NCBI GenBank assembly: GCA_021234155.1
Contig: JAJEKV010000052.1
Location: 8,771,858 to 8,835,857, forward strand
Source of the DNA: Isoetes taiwanensis
Lineage: Eukaryota; Streptophyta; Lycopodiopsida; Isoetales; Isoetaceae
Direction: 5' to 3'
Length of the DNA stretch: 64,000 nucleotides
Shown: piece by piece, positions 32,754 to 43,582 of the stretch
Layout of the letters: each line of letters starts with the position of its first letter
How positions within the stretch are numbered: position 1 is the first letter of the stretch
Program-made: the position numbers and the translations under genes
Notes under the pieces: model-generated
What the model saw: only the letters and a program-made list of their open reading frames with translations
What the model was told of the DNA's origin: nothing
Database searches by the model: none

Positions 32754-32821
32754 GTTGAACTTGCTAGTTTACTAAGAAAACACAAGTGAGAGAGATATGC
32801 ACCACAAAAGAAGACACAAGG

Positions 32822-33862
32822 TAGTGGGCCACATATACCAGCATGCACAAGCTCCAAAAGCTGTGTTGCACGTTTTCCTTTCTCATTGAAAGGACGGCGA
32901 CGTTGCTTCCCAACAGCACACGCCTCACATACACCCATTGATGCAGTGCTACTTAATGATAGACTATCCACAGTTCTATCAGAGGCCATATTCAATAAAT
33001 ATTGGAAATCGACATGTGCAAAACGACAATGCCACAGTGTACTTGATTCATCTCCACTAGCAGTCATAAGATTCACAAAATCATCAGTCAATTTAAGCTC
33101 GTACAATCGACCTTGTCTCTGGGAAACTCCAAGTACACATCCATCTTGGATGAAACTACATAATCGTCTATCAAACTGTATGGATAGACCAAGATCAACA
33201 AGCCTAGACACAGAAATAAGGTTCCCGCATAAACCAGGCACATGTAAGACACCACGCAAGACTTGCAGACCATTGGCAGTATGAACATGAATATCTCCAA
33301 TGCCTTTGACCTCATGAGTCGTGTTATCACCAAGAAGCACAAGTTTCCTAAGTTGAAGCGAGCGAGAATTCCTCAATCAATGCCTATGAAAAGTCATGTG
33401 CTGTGTTGCACCAGAATCAATAATCATGGAAACAACAACTCCTGTAGAAAAGCCGGCTTCAAAAGCTTCATCACATGCAACACTTGCATGCTCATCTGAA
33501 ATATGAGATCCATCTCGGATTGCCTGAAGTAAAGATTTATGCTCATTAACAAAGCGTTTATAATAACATTCGCTTTCAACGTGATTCGTCTTTTTGCAAT
33601 AGGCACAAACAGTCTCTGACCTAGGTTGCTCAAGTCTAGCCAATTGCTGTGTATCACCTCCACGATGCCAGCTTCTACTGCGACTGCGAGTAGCCTTTGT
33701 ATCAGTAACAAAGACCACCTTTTCATCTTCTCGACCTCGTTTCTTACTATCAACAATTAAAGCCTGATCTTCATGTAGAGCTTGCCTGTGCAACTTTCGA
33801 ACCCCATCTTTTAGTGATTCACAAGCGCGATCTAATGTCATAGATTTTTTATTGGCAAGCAC
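32822..33862 (-). pseudogene. copia gag C-terminus, protease and pre-integrase fragment
   Basis: Minus-strand frames 33862..33377 and 33376..32822 read on from the gag point where arm 2 stops. They hold a zinc knuckle CAYCKKTNHVESEC, the protease site IIDSGATQHMT, and the GAG-pre-integrase finger LWHCRFAHVDF...CEACAVGKQRR. The integrase start reads LELVHAGICGPLP, where copia elements normally have Asp in place of this Gly, so the first catalytic residue seems lost. It then breaks into LTR sequence at 32821. RT and RNase H are missing. The block order relative to arm 2 shows rearrangement, not simple decay. Confidence 0.85.
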
Positions 33863-33878
33863 AGTCCTCGGAATGCGT

Positions 33879-33954
33879 CCTCCGTATACTTCATGATGAG
33901 TTTCATTTTAACAACATAGATCCTTATCCCTAATATATAATTGTAATACGGAGG
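33879..33954. mobile_element. 76-bp Stowaway-like inverted-repeat element (tentative)
   Basis: CCTCCGTAT (33879-33887) and ATACGGAGG (33946-33954) are perfect 9-bp inverted ends around an AT-rich core. CTCCGT-type ends recall Stowaway MITEs (mariner-related). The expected TA duplication is not obvious, and the unit begins only 17 bp past the copia breakpoint. Tentative. Confidence 0.3.
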
Positions 33955-35290
33955 GTAAGGGGCCATCTTAATGTATGCAAGCATTTTTAGAATTTGTAAG
34001 TTTAGGATTGGACACGTGTAAGGGTGTTAAAATTTAACCCCTTAAAAATTAACATCTATACTGGAAAAAATTGAAGTAGAGGGTGAGGAATAGTTCTGGA
34101 AGCTCATGCTAGGTTCCAGAATGCTGCAGAAGGTTATAGACTTTTTACAACAATAAATAGAAGGAAACAGGTTCTACAAGCTCGAGCAGGTTAGCGATGG
34201 TCTCAAGCGCGCTGTCTTTGAAGCGCTATTGGTTTCTGTAGCTTTGTTAGGAGACTTGGTTGGTTGCATACAGTCTGCGTCAGAGGCATTTCCACAGATT
34301 GTGTTGAATCGGTTTCAGACGTGTTTTAGCTATAGGCTAAAATGTAAACTGTAACTCTTCATTGTCCTATGCTCCTAGTTGCAATTTGGAATTAGCCTGA
34401 TCTGTTGTGGATAAAGGGATCCGACGAGTCCTTGGTGCAGATTACTTAACAAAAAAATATGTTCGAAATTCAGCCAAACACATTCTGGCTTGAAGATAAG
34501 GAGAGAAGTACATCTAGACTTCAGTATAGATTCGTTAAATTTTGAGGTTGAGTTTGTTTTGGCATTTTGGCGAAGTTTCTTGAAGTTGTCTCTAATTAGA
34601 GAGCTCCAATTCCGCAATCTACTTAATCCGAGCAATAACGGAATACTAAAAGTCACTAGGTTTTGTGCTGCAATTTCCTTCTAAATCCTCGTGTTTTACA
34701 CTCTGATGCGCAGTGCATTTTGTATCCTCTCTGCAATGTGGAGCTCTATAACAAGAATATATTGTAGCTTTTGGTGGAGGACACAAGTTTTGCATCTGAA
34801 ATTCATGTAGAACGGACATTTTTTGAGACAACAAAAAGAGGAGCCCTCACCAAAGTTGTTTCCTTTTATGGGAATAATGCCGTGGAAAAGTCATTTGGTG
34901 GCAATCCTGACATACAAGGCACTTCCGAGTGGGATTATAAGGAGGGAGAGATAAGAACATAGAGATATGCCAATCTGTTATGTCATTGCATAAGCAATTT
35001 GTGCTCGTTTAAGGTTCTTCAGTTTTATGATAAAAATTTCTACGAGACGAGCAAAATGCATGTATGCTACACAGAAGATAAAGAATTAGCGGTGGGTTTT
35101 GATACCTGGGAACGGTTCAGAGGACTGTAGAATTGTAGATTTAAAAAACTTCATGATACAAAAACAAGCAACATCTCAGCTGAAATAAGGTTGGAATTAA
35201 ATACATTATCATGGTCTAAAATAGTTTCTGCAACTTTTGTGAGTGGTGTGTAAAGTAAATTTAAAAGCAAGATATAGATAAACCGTGCTT
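33955..35290. other. unassigned stretch
   Basis: No recognised gene. A 63-codon plus-strand ORF at 34771-34962 (VEDTSFASEIHVERTFFETT start) matches nothing I know. The composition is AT-rich. Nothing else is seen. Confidence 0.4.
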
Positions 35291-37435
35291 CAGCATACAG
35301 GAAGTAATGTTAACGCTAAACAAGATGGCGAATAATAAAGCCCCAGACCTCTATGGAATGATCATGGAATTACTAAAGTGTGCTGATACAGCAATAGGGA
35401 AACAGGTCACAGACATTTTTAATGGCATAATACATACGGGGCTCCCAGAAAGGTGGGCATACAACAGGGTCATACCTCTACACAAAGGAGGGAGCAGACA
35501 AGAACCTGGAAACTATAGGACAATAATGGTGAGCTTGATCTTCGCAAAATGGTTCGGAAAAGTTCTGGACAGTAAATTGAAACGATGGGCAGAAACGGGA
35601 AACCTAAGGGCACAAGGGCAGGCAGGCTTCAGGCCGGAACACTCGACCATGGACCATCTAGTAACCCTTCGGATATTAATAGAGCAGAACAGAGCTCAGG
35701 GGAAGAAAATAGTATGCTGCTTTGTAGACTTTAGAAAGGCATTCGACACAGTCCCAAGGGAGAGGCTCCTGCAAAGACTGATAGATATGCAGGCACCGAG
35801 CGACATGATAGGAGCGATTGCAAGACTATACCACAGGGTATACGCAAAGATGGAACAGGAAGGACAGTCAATAAACTGTGATACAGGAGTCAAGCAGGGG
35901 TGCCCCTATCTCCGATATTATTCGGAATATACATAGATGCATTACAGGGTTACATAGCAGAACAACAAGGGGACACGCACGCCCCTACTTTAGGAGACAC
36001 CAAGGTACCTATTATGTTGTATGCTGATGATCTGAGCATGATGGCCACAAAAAATAAAGGAATGCACAGATTACTGAAGCTACTAGAGACTTTCCGTGAA
36101 AGAACAGGTTTAACAGTAAACCTCGCAAAAACCAAGATAGTCATTTTCGGTCATAGGAACAGACACAGACCTTTCAGGTACATGGGGACAGAGATAGAAG
36201 AATCAACAGAATACAGGTACTTAGGGTATGACGCACACAACACGGGGAAATGGGCTAAAGGTGCAGATGCGAGTTTTCAATCAGCCATTGGGAGCTACTT
36301 CAATATGAAAAATTCTTGTAATAAAAGCAGAATAATTGATTGGGAGATCAAATGTTACTTGTTTAGTGCAGTAGTCGCGACGACGTAATTATATGGAGCT
36401 GAAGCATGGGGACCGGGTTTGACGGATAAGAAATGGGATAAACGTGAAGGGATTCTCAGACAGTGGCACAAACAGGAGTTTAAGGTGCGAACAAACATAC
36501 CATTAGCAGTCATGATACTCGAGACAGGACAGAAACCAATGGAGGTGAGAGCATGGGAGAAGACTATCAGATACCTAATAAAGGATAACACAGGGGGTCA
36601 CCAAGGGAAGCTGTCAAGTATTGCAATCGTCGAGTCAACAAAATCATACATACTCATAGGCAGTGGATGGTTTAAGGATGTGGCGAGGTGGACCAGAGAA
36701 ATGGGAATGAACCTGAGTGATCTAGTAAACGAAGGGAAGTGGAACGAAGAGTGGGCAGATAAGGCTATAAGAGCATGGCTGCAAAAACACACAGGTTCCA
36801 AGACACTTTGGCTCATGACAGTCTTCAATCCAGAACAGCAGATAGGACAACAGATGTACCGAGATAATTTGCTAGGAAAATCCAGGAGAGACATCTTGGC
36901 GAGATTTAGGATGGGGAGACACGATCTAAGAATTGAAAAGGACAGATGGAGGAAAATAGAAAAGGAAGACAGGATATGCAGAATCTGTGACGCTGGGAAA
37001 GCGGAGGATGAGAATCACATGCTCAATGAGTGCACCATATACGGAGACATCAGAAACAAGTACATAAATATAAGATGGGGGCAACCAGTACACACCCTGA
37101 TAGTAAGGGCAGAAACAATGAGAGATATGGCAGACGCAATCCAGGAAATGATGATCAGACACCGAGAAGTACACAAAGAAAGAGGGCTTGTAATATAAAC
37201 CGCACAGGAGGCGATTCATAGACGCCCAAGAAATGCTCAGCTAAAAGCTGATTGATAACGACGCACCACCGTACGGCCACGATGCCGATTCAAAGCGGGG
37301 TGCCGGTATTAATAGAAACTAAGGAAGTCTTCAGAAAAGGCTACAATAAATCAGCGTGATGTACTAGTAGCGCCCTTTTAGGGAGCTTGCCCATGCTACA
37401 TAAGTCCAGGGGCCTGAGGGCACAAGGGAGAATAA
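35291..37435 (+). pseudogene. non-LTR retrotransposon reverse transcriptase, 5'-truncated
   Basis: Frames 35307-35936, 35900-36388 and 36419-37198 form one RT: KMANNKAPD (palm start), RVIPLHKGG, QAGFRPEHSTMDHL, CCFVDFRKAFDTVPRE, GVKQGCP and catalytic LYADDLSM. Then come a thumb region and a C-terminal finger, CRICDAGKAEDENHMLNEC. It would copy its own RNA at a nicked target. Breaks: one missing base near 35905 (just after GVKQGCP) and a single in-frame TAA at 36386-36388, so it is only lightly damaged. The endonuclease and ORF1 are missing. Clade is uncertain: it differs from the L1-type zf-RVT elements at 42.6 and 62.3 kb. Confidence 0.9.
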
Positions 37436-37481
37436 TTTCTATTCTATTCTATTCTATTCTATTCTATTCTATTTCCATATC
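37436..37481 (+). repeat. (ATTCT)n tail of the LINE
   Basis: About eight TTCTA pentamers close the LINE 3' end, in the place where L1 elements carry poly(A). Simple-repeat tails of this type occur in several non-L1 LINE clades. Confidence 0.85.
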
Positions 37482-39380
37482 ATATGACGATGTCCCTTGT
37501 CCTGTAAATTCCTAGAATGAACATATTATGATACATATATGATGCATAATTGCCCGGAAAAAGCTATTTTAAAATCCCAGAATGCTTATATTGATCTAAA
37601 AAATGTGCTCAAATGATTTGCTTTGCTGAGTGGTTGCTTTTTGCAGTTCATGGGCTACTATTTGATCGGCCTCCATTTGCCCAGCCAAGCCTGATGTATG
37701 AAGTTTTTACAGGCATGCAGTTGTCGTTCCAAAATTACTAACTTTTCACTCTAACGAAGATGTATGATGGACGTGTGGGGAGCATTAGCCTTGCCTATTA
37801 CTGAGATGATAGCTTGACCTACAGATACAATTTTGAAACTATTTCACCAAAAGTAGCATTACAAAATGACAAATCTTAATTATCGTAGCTTATTAGCTTC
37901 AAATACCAAGCAGCAACTTGTTAGACATATTATTATTTTCGAGTCCTACTTATTGGTATGTCATAGCATATTGTATTAGAAGTTATTATGTGAATTAGGT
38001 AACTTGAATGGACAATTGAAAGATGTGCCTCCTTATATACACTAAACAATTGAAGATGTGCCTCATTATACATCATATATGCTATCTTCTTTTTATTCTG
38101 AACTTTATTTTTCCATATGGCTTTTTAAAGACACAACAGCAGCGGCGAAGGCCGCTGCGACAAATTCTTGTATTACATAAGTTTCATAGATAAGTTCCAA
38201 CAACATTATTTACTCATCCTACAAAAGAAGAAAACATATTCTAAGCTCATATAAAAATAAGAATAACTATCAACAACTATGATTTAATCTCTTTCACAAC
38301 TTTTTTTTTAGCACGCCAGCCTAACCAAGCGTGCAACCCTCCTTGCAATTCTAGGCTATCCACGTAGCAACTACATGTCAGCAAAATCTGATGTGGCATG
38401 GTTTAAGCCGTAAGATTTTCAAATTTGCAGATCGACCGCTATTAAAATTATAAAATGGCATAAAAATAAGACGGAGATGGGAGTCGTTCGCAATCTCTCC
38501 GCTCTGGCATTACATTTTTTCTGGCTTCCGTTGGATTTTCTTCTACCCTAAACTAGATCCGAAGAAAGAAGCGGATAGAATCTCCATCTCCCCATCCCCT
38601 TCTGTTTTTCCTTGCTTTCAGTTTCCTTCCATTTCTCTTTCCGTTTCTGGTGTTTGCTTCTTCGATTTTCCTTATCCTTTCTCTCGCTTCCTTCGGATTT
38701 CCTTCTTGTTAACGCATTCAATCCTTCCCTTTCATCTTTCTATATGCGGTTCTGTGGAAAACGGACTAAATTATAGGACGAAGACTTGGGATTGGGAAGA
38801 AGAACAGTACCTCGGTCTGGCTTTCTGGTGGCTTTCCAGAGCTTGTATGAGCGACATTCCCTTCAAACAAAAAGGTCGGCAAAGAACAAGACAAAGGGTA
38901 GAATCGCAACTCAAAGAACAAGACAAAGGGTAGAATCACAGCACAAATTTCATCGTGATGTTGCCGCCGTTGCTGTTTAAGCTATGGCTCAGAAAATGGT
39001 AGGGGGAATCTCTTTAATATGCTTTTCCGTGATGCCTCTTGATCTGCATGTTTTGTAATTTGATTCTTTAGTAGCCCATCACGTGTTTTGTCCTGATCTT
39101 TCTCGCCATAGCCAAATGAACTGGTCGTGGTCAGGAATCGAAATCTTTGAAGATAGAATGCCTCTGTTTAGGTCGGTGTCTCTGTCTTCATTGGCCATAT
39201 GCATTGTATGAGAATTGCTTGGTTCAGAGCAGGTTAGGGGGGATAATTTGGTAGGCTCTACCAAATTACTGAGAAGAATGCTTCTGAGTCTACTGATAGC
39301 GGCGGTATTGTAGTACATTCTCAATTTACAGGACTTGCATTTCATCTCTGTGTGTTGTTCCCTATGCTTTATGGGTTAGA
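37482..39380. other. AT-rich intergenic stretch
   Basis: No supported gene. At 38560-38720 the plus strand is pyrimidine-rich (repeated TTTCC/CTTCC words), followed by the paired phrases AAAGAACAAGACAAAGGGTA and CAAAGAACAAGACAAAGGGT at about 38880-38935. This looks like a 5'-leader-type region, and the DUF4079-like exons lie about 2 kb downstream, but I found no coding exon to join them. Confidence 0.35.
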
Positions 39381-39389
39381 ATCTGCAGA

Positions 39390-40500
39390 GGCATTTGTGT
39401 AGAACCAAAATTTTAACTTCTCAGAGCATTGTTTCTTGAGCGAAAGCAATATTTGCTCATAAGCCCATGCTAAGACTGCAGAAACAAAAGCAGCTATAAT
39501 GCCTTTACATACATTCATCCTATTTGGGCTGCTCTAAACCTGTAAATTAAGAAAAAGGACTGATAGCTTTGCTTTGGTGCTCTTCTTTAGTGTGCTAATG
39601 TTTTTCATAAACATTTGTGGCTTTGCTAAATTGTACTGAATTCAACAAGGTTTTTTTGGAGAAGAACACTTGCTTTTGGGTTCGCTGATTCAAGGCTTGC
39701 ATTCTCTGTTTAGGCCAGATAGAGGTATGGTGAGAAGTCTGCCATGCATTCAGTGTAAAACCCAAATTTAACTTTGCAAAAGCATCAAATTTTGGGCGTT
39801 TGTTGAGCTAGAGCAATATAAAATTGCTGAAGTGGCATGTCTATGGATCAAAATCATACCTGGGTTCAGAGATTGCAGAAACAAAGCAGCGAGAATGCCT
39901 TTTATAGATTCATCTTACTTTGGGCGGCTCTAAACAGTAAATAGAGATTAGGATCTGTCGTTGTATTTAAGTAAATAGACTGAACTTTGCAGGCTTTACA
40001 TGGTTTGTTTTAGTTACTGTGCTCTCCTTTAGTGGATTCAAGAACTGCTAATATTTCTCATAAACATTTGTGGCTTGGCTAAATTGTACTGATTTTTCAG
40101 CCTCAGCCCACTTTGATTATGGAGAAAAATTATATCTGAGCTTCAGAAATTGCAGAGACCAAAGCAGCAAGAGTGCCTTTATTGATTCAACTGACTTTGA
40201 GTTGCTTCAAAACTGTAAATAGATGTTTAGATTCTATTACTGTGGGATTCACAGGCGTCACATGGTTTATCTTTGTCATTGTTTTTCTTTAGTAGAATCA
40301 TGAAGTGCTAAGTCCACTGACACAAAGCATGCACTTTCATTTCTGTAATTTTGACTTCTCAAAAGCGTCAAATTATGGGTGGCTCAGGGTGCCTCTTGAG
40401 CCAAAGTAATATTTGTTGTAAAATTACTGAAATTGCATGTCTATGGAGAACAATAATGCCTAGGCTTCAGAGATTACAAAAATTAGAGCAGCTCAATGTA
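39390..40500 (+). repeat. three to four diverged tandem copies of a ~0.3-0.4-kb unit
   Basis: The ordered phrases GCAGAAACAAAGCAGC / AATGCCTTT / GATTCATC / GCTCTAAAC / GTAAAT / TCTTTAGT / AAACATTTGTGGCTT / AAATTGTACTGA recur at about 39475-39640 and 39885-40100, and in weaker form at about 40150-40310. A fourth partial copy (SAME leading part: TCAAAAGCGTCAAATT, AATTGCATGTCTATGGA) lies at 40360-40480. Similarity is moderate, so the duplications are old. Noncoding. Confidence 0.65.
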
Positions 40501-40620
40501 GATTCCTTATGTTTGACCTACAGCATCAAATGTCGTCTGGCCTCTTGCATCAAAAAACTACCAGACACAAAATTGGCTACGAACTCCTGTGGGAAGTCAT
40601 AACTAGCTTCTGGAGATTTT

Positions 40621-41015
40621 CATCTATGCAGCGTTGCAGACCAAGCAATGTGAAATATATGTGCCCTGCTTATTTGTTCTTATGGTTGCTTCATTGGGGC
40701 CATCCAGGAAACATGGTAGCCATTACTTTTACAGCATACTCATGTTGAGTTTGATTACTGTTTGAAAAATTGTGTGATATAAACAGGTTGTGGTGCTTTT
40801 TGCTATGGCTGGATATGGTTCTTATCTAGGTTGGCAAATTCGTCTTGCTGGAGATACAATACGTAACTTTCTATCCCAGTTTGTTCATATCTCCGTGTTT
40901 CTTCATGGTATGTTAATAGGAAGCAGAAGTGAAGGCCAAAGATCTTCATCCAAAACACTGAGATTACATTCAGCCCACATGCAGTTACAGGCCTGATTGG
41001 CCTTTATTGTACAAA
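40621..41015 (+). pseudogene. DUF4079-type plastid membrane protein fragment
   Basis: Two linked exon-like blocks match the DUF4079 family known from cyanobacteria and plant plastids. The first reads LFLWLLHWGHPGNM up to a GTAGCC donor at about 40715. The second follows an ACAG acceptor at about 40786: VVLFAMAGYGSYLGWQIRL. Downstream and out of frame are AEVKAKDLHPK (about 40925) and SPHAVTGLIGL (about 40975), the next conserved stretches of the family. The segment that normally separates these last two is missing, and the frame changes between blocks, so I call a decayed or partial gene copy. No 5' exons were found. Family assignment is from memory of conserved motifs and needs a profile search. 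Confidence 0.5.
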
Positions 41016-41373
41016 CAACTTTTACTTCAGGATTTGAGGACTTTTACTAGAACTATGTAAATTGTTCTTTTTCATTATCTTTGCTTTTAAGCAATGGTTT
41101 GGAGTTATATACTTTAGCAGGAATATCTTGATCTTACAAATGTGCATGCAATTTCTGCAATAGAAGTTTCTCCTTCATGCTACATCTTCGCATGCAACTC
41201 GGTCTAAGTTCTTAATATGGAGGATGCCACCATAGAGAAGGAAGGGTTTTAATTTAAAATAAGCTGCAATTGGATCCAGCACAGAGAGTTTGAAACAGCA
41301 CATGATCCTTCACAATGTACATGGTTAGAAAAGCACTTGGACATAGCTGCCGTTGCCAGAGCATGTCTTGTCT

Positions 41374-41718
41374 GAGCATGTGTTGAATTTGAATTGCAAT
41401 ATATTTCGCAGGTCATGTGGTTTACAAATGACACATCATAACAAATCACCACAAGAGCATAAACCATCTTGGAAATGGAGCACACAATGGGTGTCACGAA
41501 CAATAATCTCCTCTCTTTCATGGATAAGAGGTCCATTATTATAGGAATTTGAATTTGAGCATGTGTTGAATTTAAATTGTAATATATTTCGCAGGTCCCA
41601 TGTTTTACAAATGACACATCATAACATATCACCACAAGAGCATAAACCATCTTGGAAATGGTGCACACAATGGGTGTCACGAACAATAATCTCCTCTCTT
41701 CCATGGATAAGAGGTCCT
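41374..41718. repeat. tandem duplication, 183-bp unit
   Basis: Unit 1 (41374-41556) and unit 2 (41557-41718) both start GAGCATGTGTTGAATTT and share AATATATTTCGCAGGT, CACCACAAGAGCATAAACCA and GTCACGAACAATAATCTCCT at over 90 percent identity. A short third piece (GGATAAGAG.TCTATTATTATA) follows at about 41755. The open frame across it on the minus strand is a by-product of the repeat. Confidence 0.9.
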
Positions 41719-41779
41719 CTCTTTAACTATGCTACACTACTTCCACACTTACTATGGATAAGAGATCTATTATTATAAT

Positions 41780-42577
41780 GCTCAAATAGATAAACTACCA
41801 AAAAAAAAGCACATTTAACTACCAACTGAATTACGGAAGTATGACACAACTAACATGTACATGCCCCCATGGAGACTCAAATTCAAGCCCTGCTTTGATA
41901 CCAAATGCAACGTTCTTTAATCGCCTTGGCCTAACCAACTAGTCAAAATACCTGGATGTTTATGGGAAATCCATCCCATGATAGTATCAAGAAATGCCAC
42001 GGCAAGATCTACTCGAGCGGTCTCCCATGGGTCCATTACAGAAACATGCTCCCAAAAGAGAGAAAAAAAAAAAAAAAAAAAAGAGAACGCAATCAAAATA
42101 ATTTATATAATACAACATCACCACAAGTGGTTACAACAATTATGCTCGTGCCCATCCAAAAAAAGAAAATATTGTACCTAAAATACAAGATCAACATCTA
42201 GAAACCATATTTACATGCCTCTTTATTAAAAGGGAAAAAAGGAAAGAAAGAGAAAGACATCCTTACATTGCACAACCCAGTCATGGCAAGAACGAACATA
42301 AATGTTCATATTTCAGAATTTTGTCACTTAATTTGTCAACATGTAATTAATTTATATTATTCTTCATTGTCATGCCAGTATCCACTACAATTGCATTAAG
42401 ACGTGAAATTTTAAGATGCACTCTCACTAAAGCACTTTATCTTAGGTTTCTACATTTTGCAATGCCATTTCCTCTAGATCATTATAAATGAGAAAAACTT
42501 GGGTATCTTGCTTGGCCCTTCATAATTTTAAGCTTGGTCTTGCTCAGCCACAACCCCTGGCGTGCCTTTTTGCTAGT
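41780..42577. other. AT-rich stretch with a 20-A run
   Basis: No supported gene. Around 41870-42080 the plus strand has a phrase ending in a 20-A run (42062-42081), which may be the tail of a small plus-strand retroposon. AAATTCAAGCCC near 41880 only loosely resembles a reversed B box. Nothing else is recognised. Confidence 0.35.
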
Positions 42578-43582
42578 TTTTTCTTTGAAGAATATAGGAA
42601 TATATTAAACCACTAGAATGCGATCAAGTACAATGATAAGTGTGGTGCTAAGAAATGAAGTGCCCATCATGATTCACAATCCGTAGGAATGTCGACCAAA
42701 TTTCCCGCTTAACTGTGCCAGACAAGCTTGAGACTTGGTAAGCCTGCCACAACTTATGCCTCAAGATCGGAACCAACCGAAAAGGGCTAAGCACTGCATT
42801 CTGAAAGGCCTTCGCTCTCTGTCTTTTCCAAATCAACCACAGAAGCCAAGCTCTGCATAAATGGAATGCTCACGCTTGGCCATCGCCAACCTTGCTAGGA
42901 AAGACTCCCAAGAGAATCTTCTAACTGCACAGTGAAGACCCAAAGAGGGCTCTCACCCAGGACCAAGCTGCCCCTACCTCTGTGCATAGGACAAAGCAGT
43001 GCTCAATGCTCTCTCGACGCCTCCCACATAGAGGGCATGTTTTCGCTACCTGAGGTTTGAACCCGTGGACTCGGACATTCACCCTGAGGCTACTGTGCAA
43101 GATGTGCCACAAAAGGGTACGGATTTTAGGAGGAGGCAATGTATTCCATGCCCACTTCCACATGGCGGGCCACTTACTCCCTGGAAGCTTAAGCGACCAC
43201 TTATCCGAAGGCGGCAACGTGTCCTGAAGCGCTAGAAGCCCATAAGCCGATGCTACAAACTGAGATGCATCAAGTCCACTATGCGACTTCCAAACGCAAT
43301 TGACTTGAGAAGACAACTGCAATGGAATAGCATTAGCAATTCTGGCCCAAGTCCATATGTCCCACCACCGAAGGCCAAATCGTTCTCTAAAAAACTCCCA
43401 CGGCGCCAGATGACCCTCCCAATACCAGTCACGGATGGATGTTACCCCTGCAGCAATCCATCGGCGCTGAGTACCTGGGTGTAGGGAAGAGGCCAAGGAA
43501 GATGCAGAATCCAAGGGTACCCAGAGAAAGGGCGATGAGGCTACTATACACCTACTAGGGTCCAATGAAAAGAGTTCACTCA
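42578..43582 (-). pseudogene. L1-type LINE 3' fragment with zf-RVT domain
   Basis: The minus-strand frame 43637..42921 encodes the C-terminal part of a plant L1 ORF2. It shows WKWAWNTLPPPKIRTLLWHI and the zinc finger CPLCGRRRESIEHCFVLC typical of zf-RVT. Further pieces follow to 42648 (KRQRAKAFQNAV), and the 3' end is an A-rich stretch near 42580. The first 20 or so codons of the long frame belong to the hAT relic upstream, so the LINE begins near 43582. RT and endonuclease are missing. Confidence 0.8.

Larger units (their letters stand above)
31414..32821. repeat. large inverted duplication of copia LTR end, PBS and gag
   Basis: Arm 1 is 31414-32096 and arm 2 is 32101-32821 in opposite orientation. 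Arm ends are GTGTCTTCTTTTGTGGTGCA (arm 1) and its complement (arm 2). The centre is GCAAGCTCTACAT-TTTC-ATGTAGAGCTTGC at 32084-32113, a 13-bp perfect stem with a 4-nt loop. A transcript started in the LTR at 31173 would fold into a hairpin of about 0.7 kb with a few internal loops. Confidence 0.9.

Noticed and set aside
6493-33862. A linked silencing system of AGO plus copia hairpin
   Set aside because: They are 21 kb apart with many unrelated insertions between them; co-occurrence in a repeat-rich region is no evidence of a functional unit.
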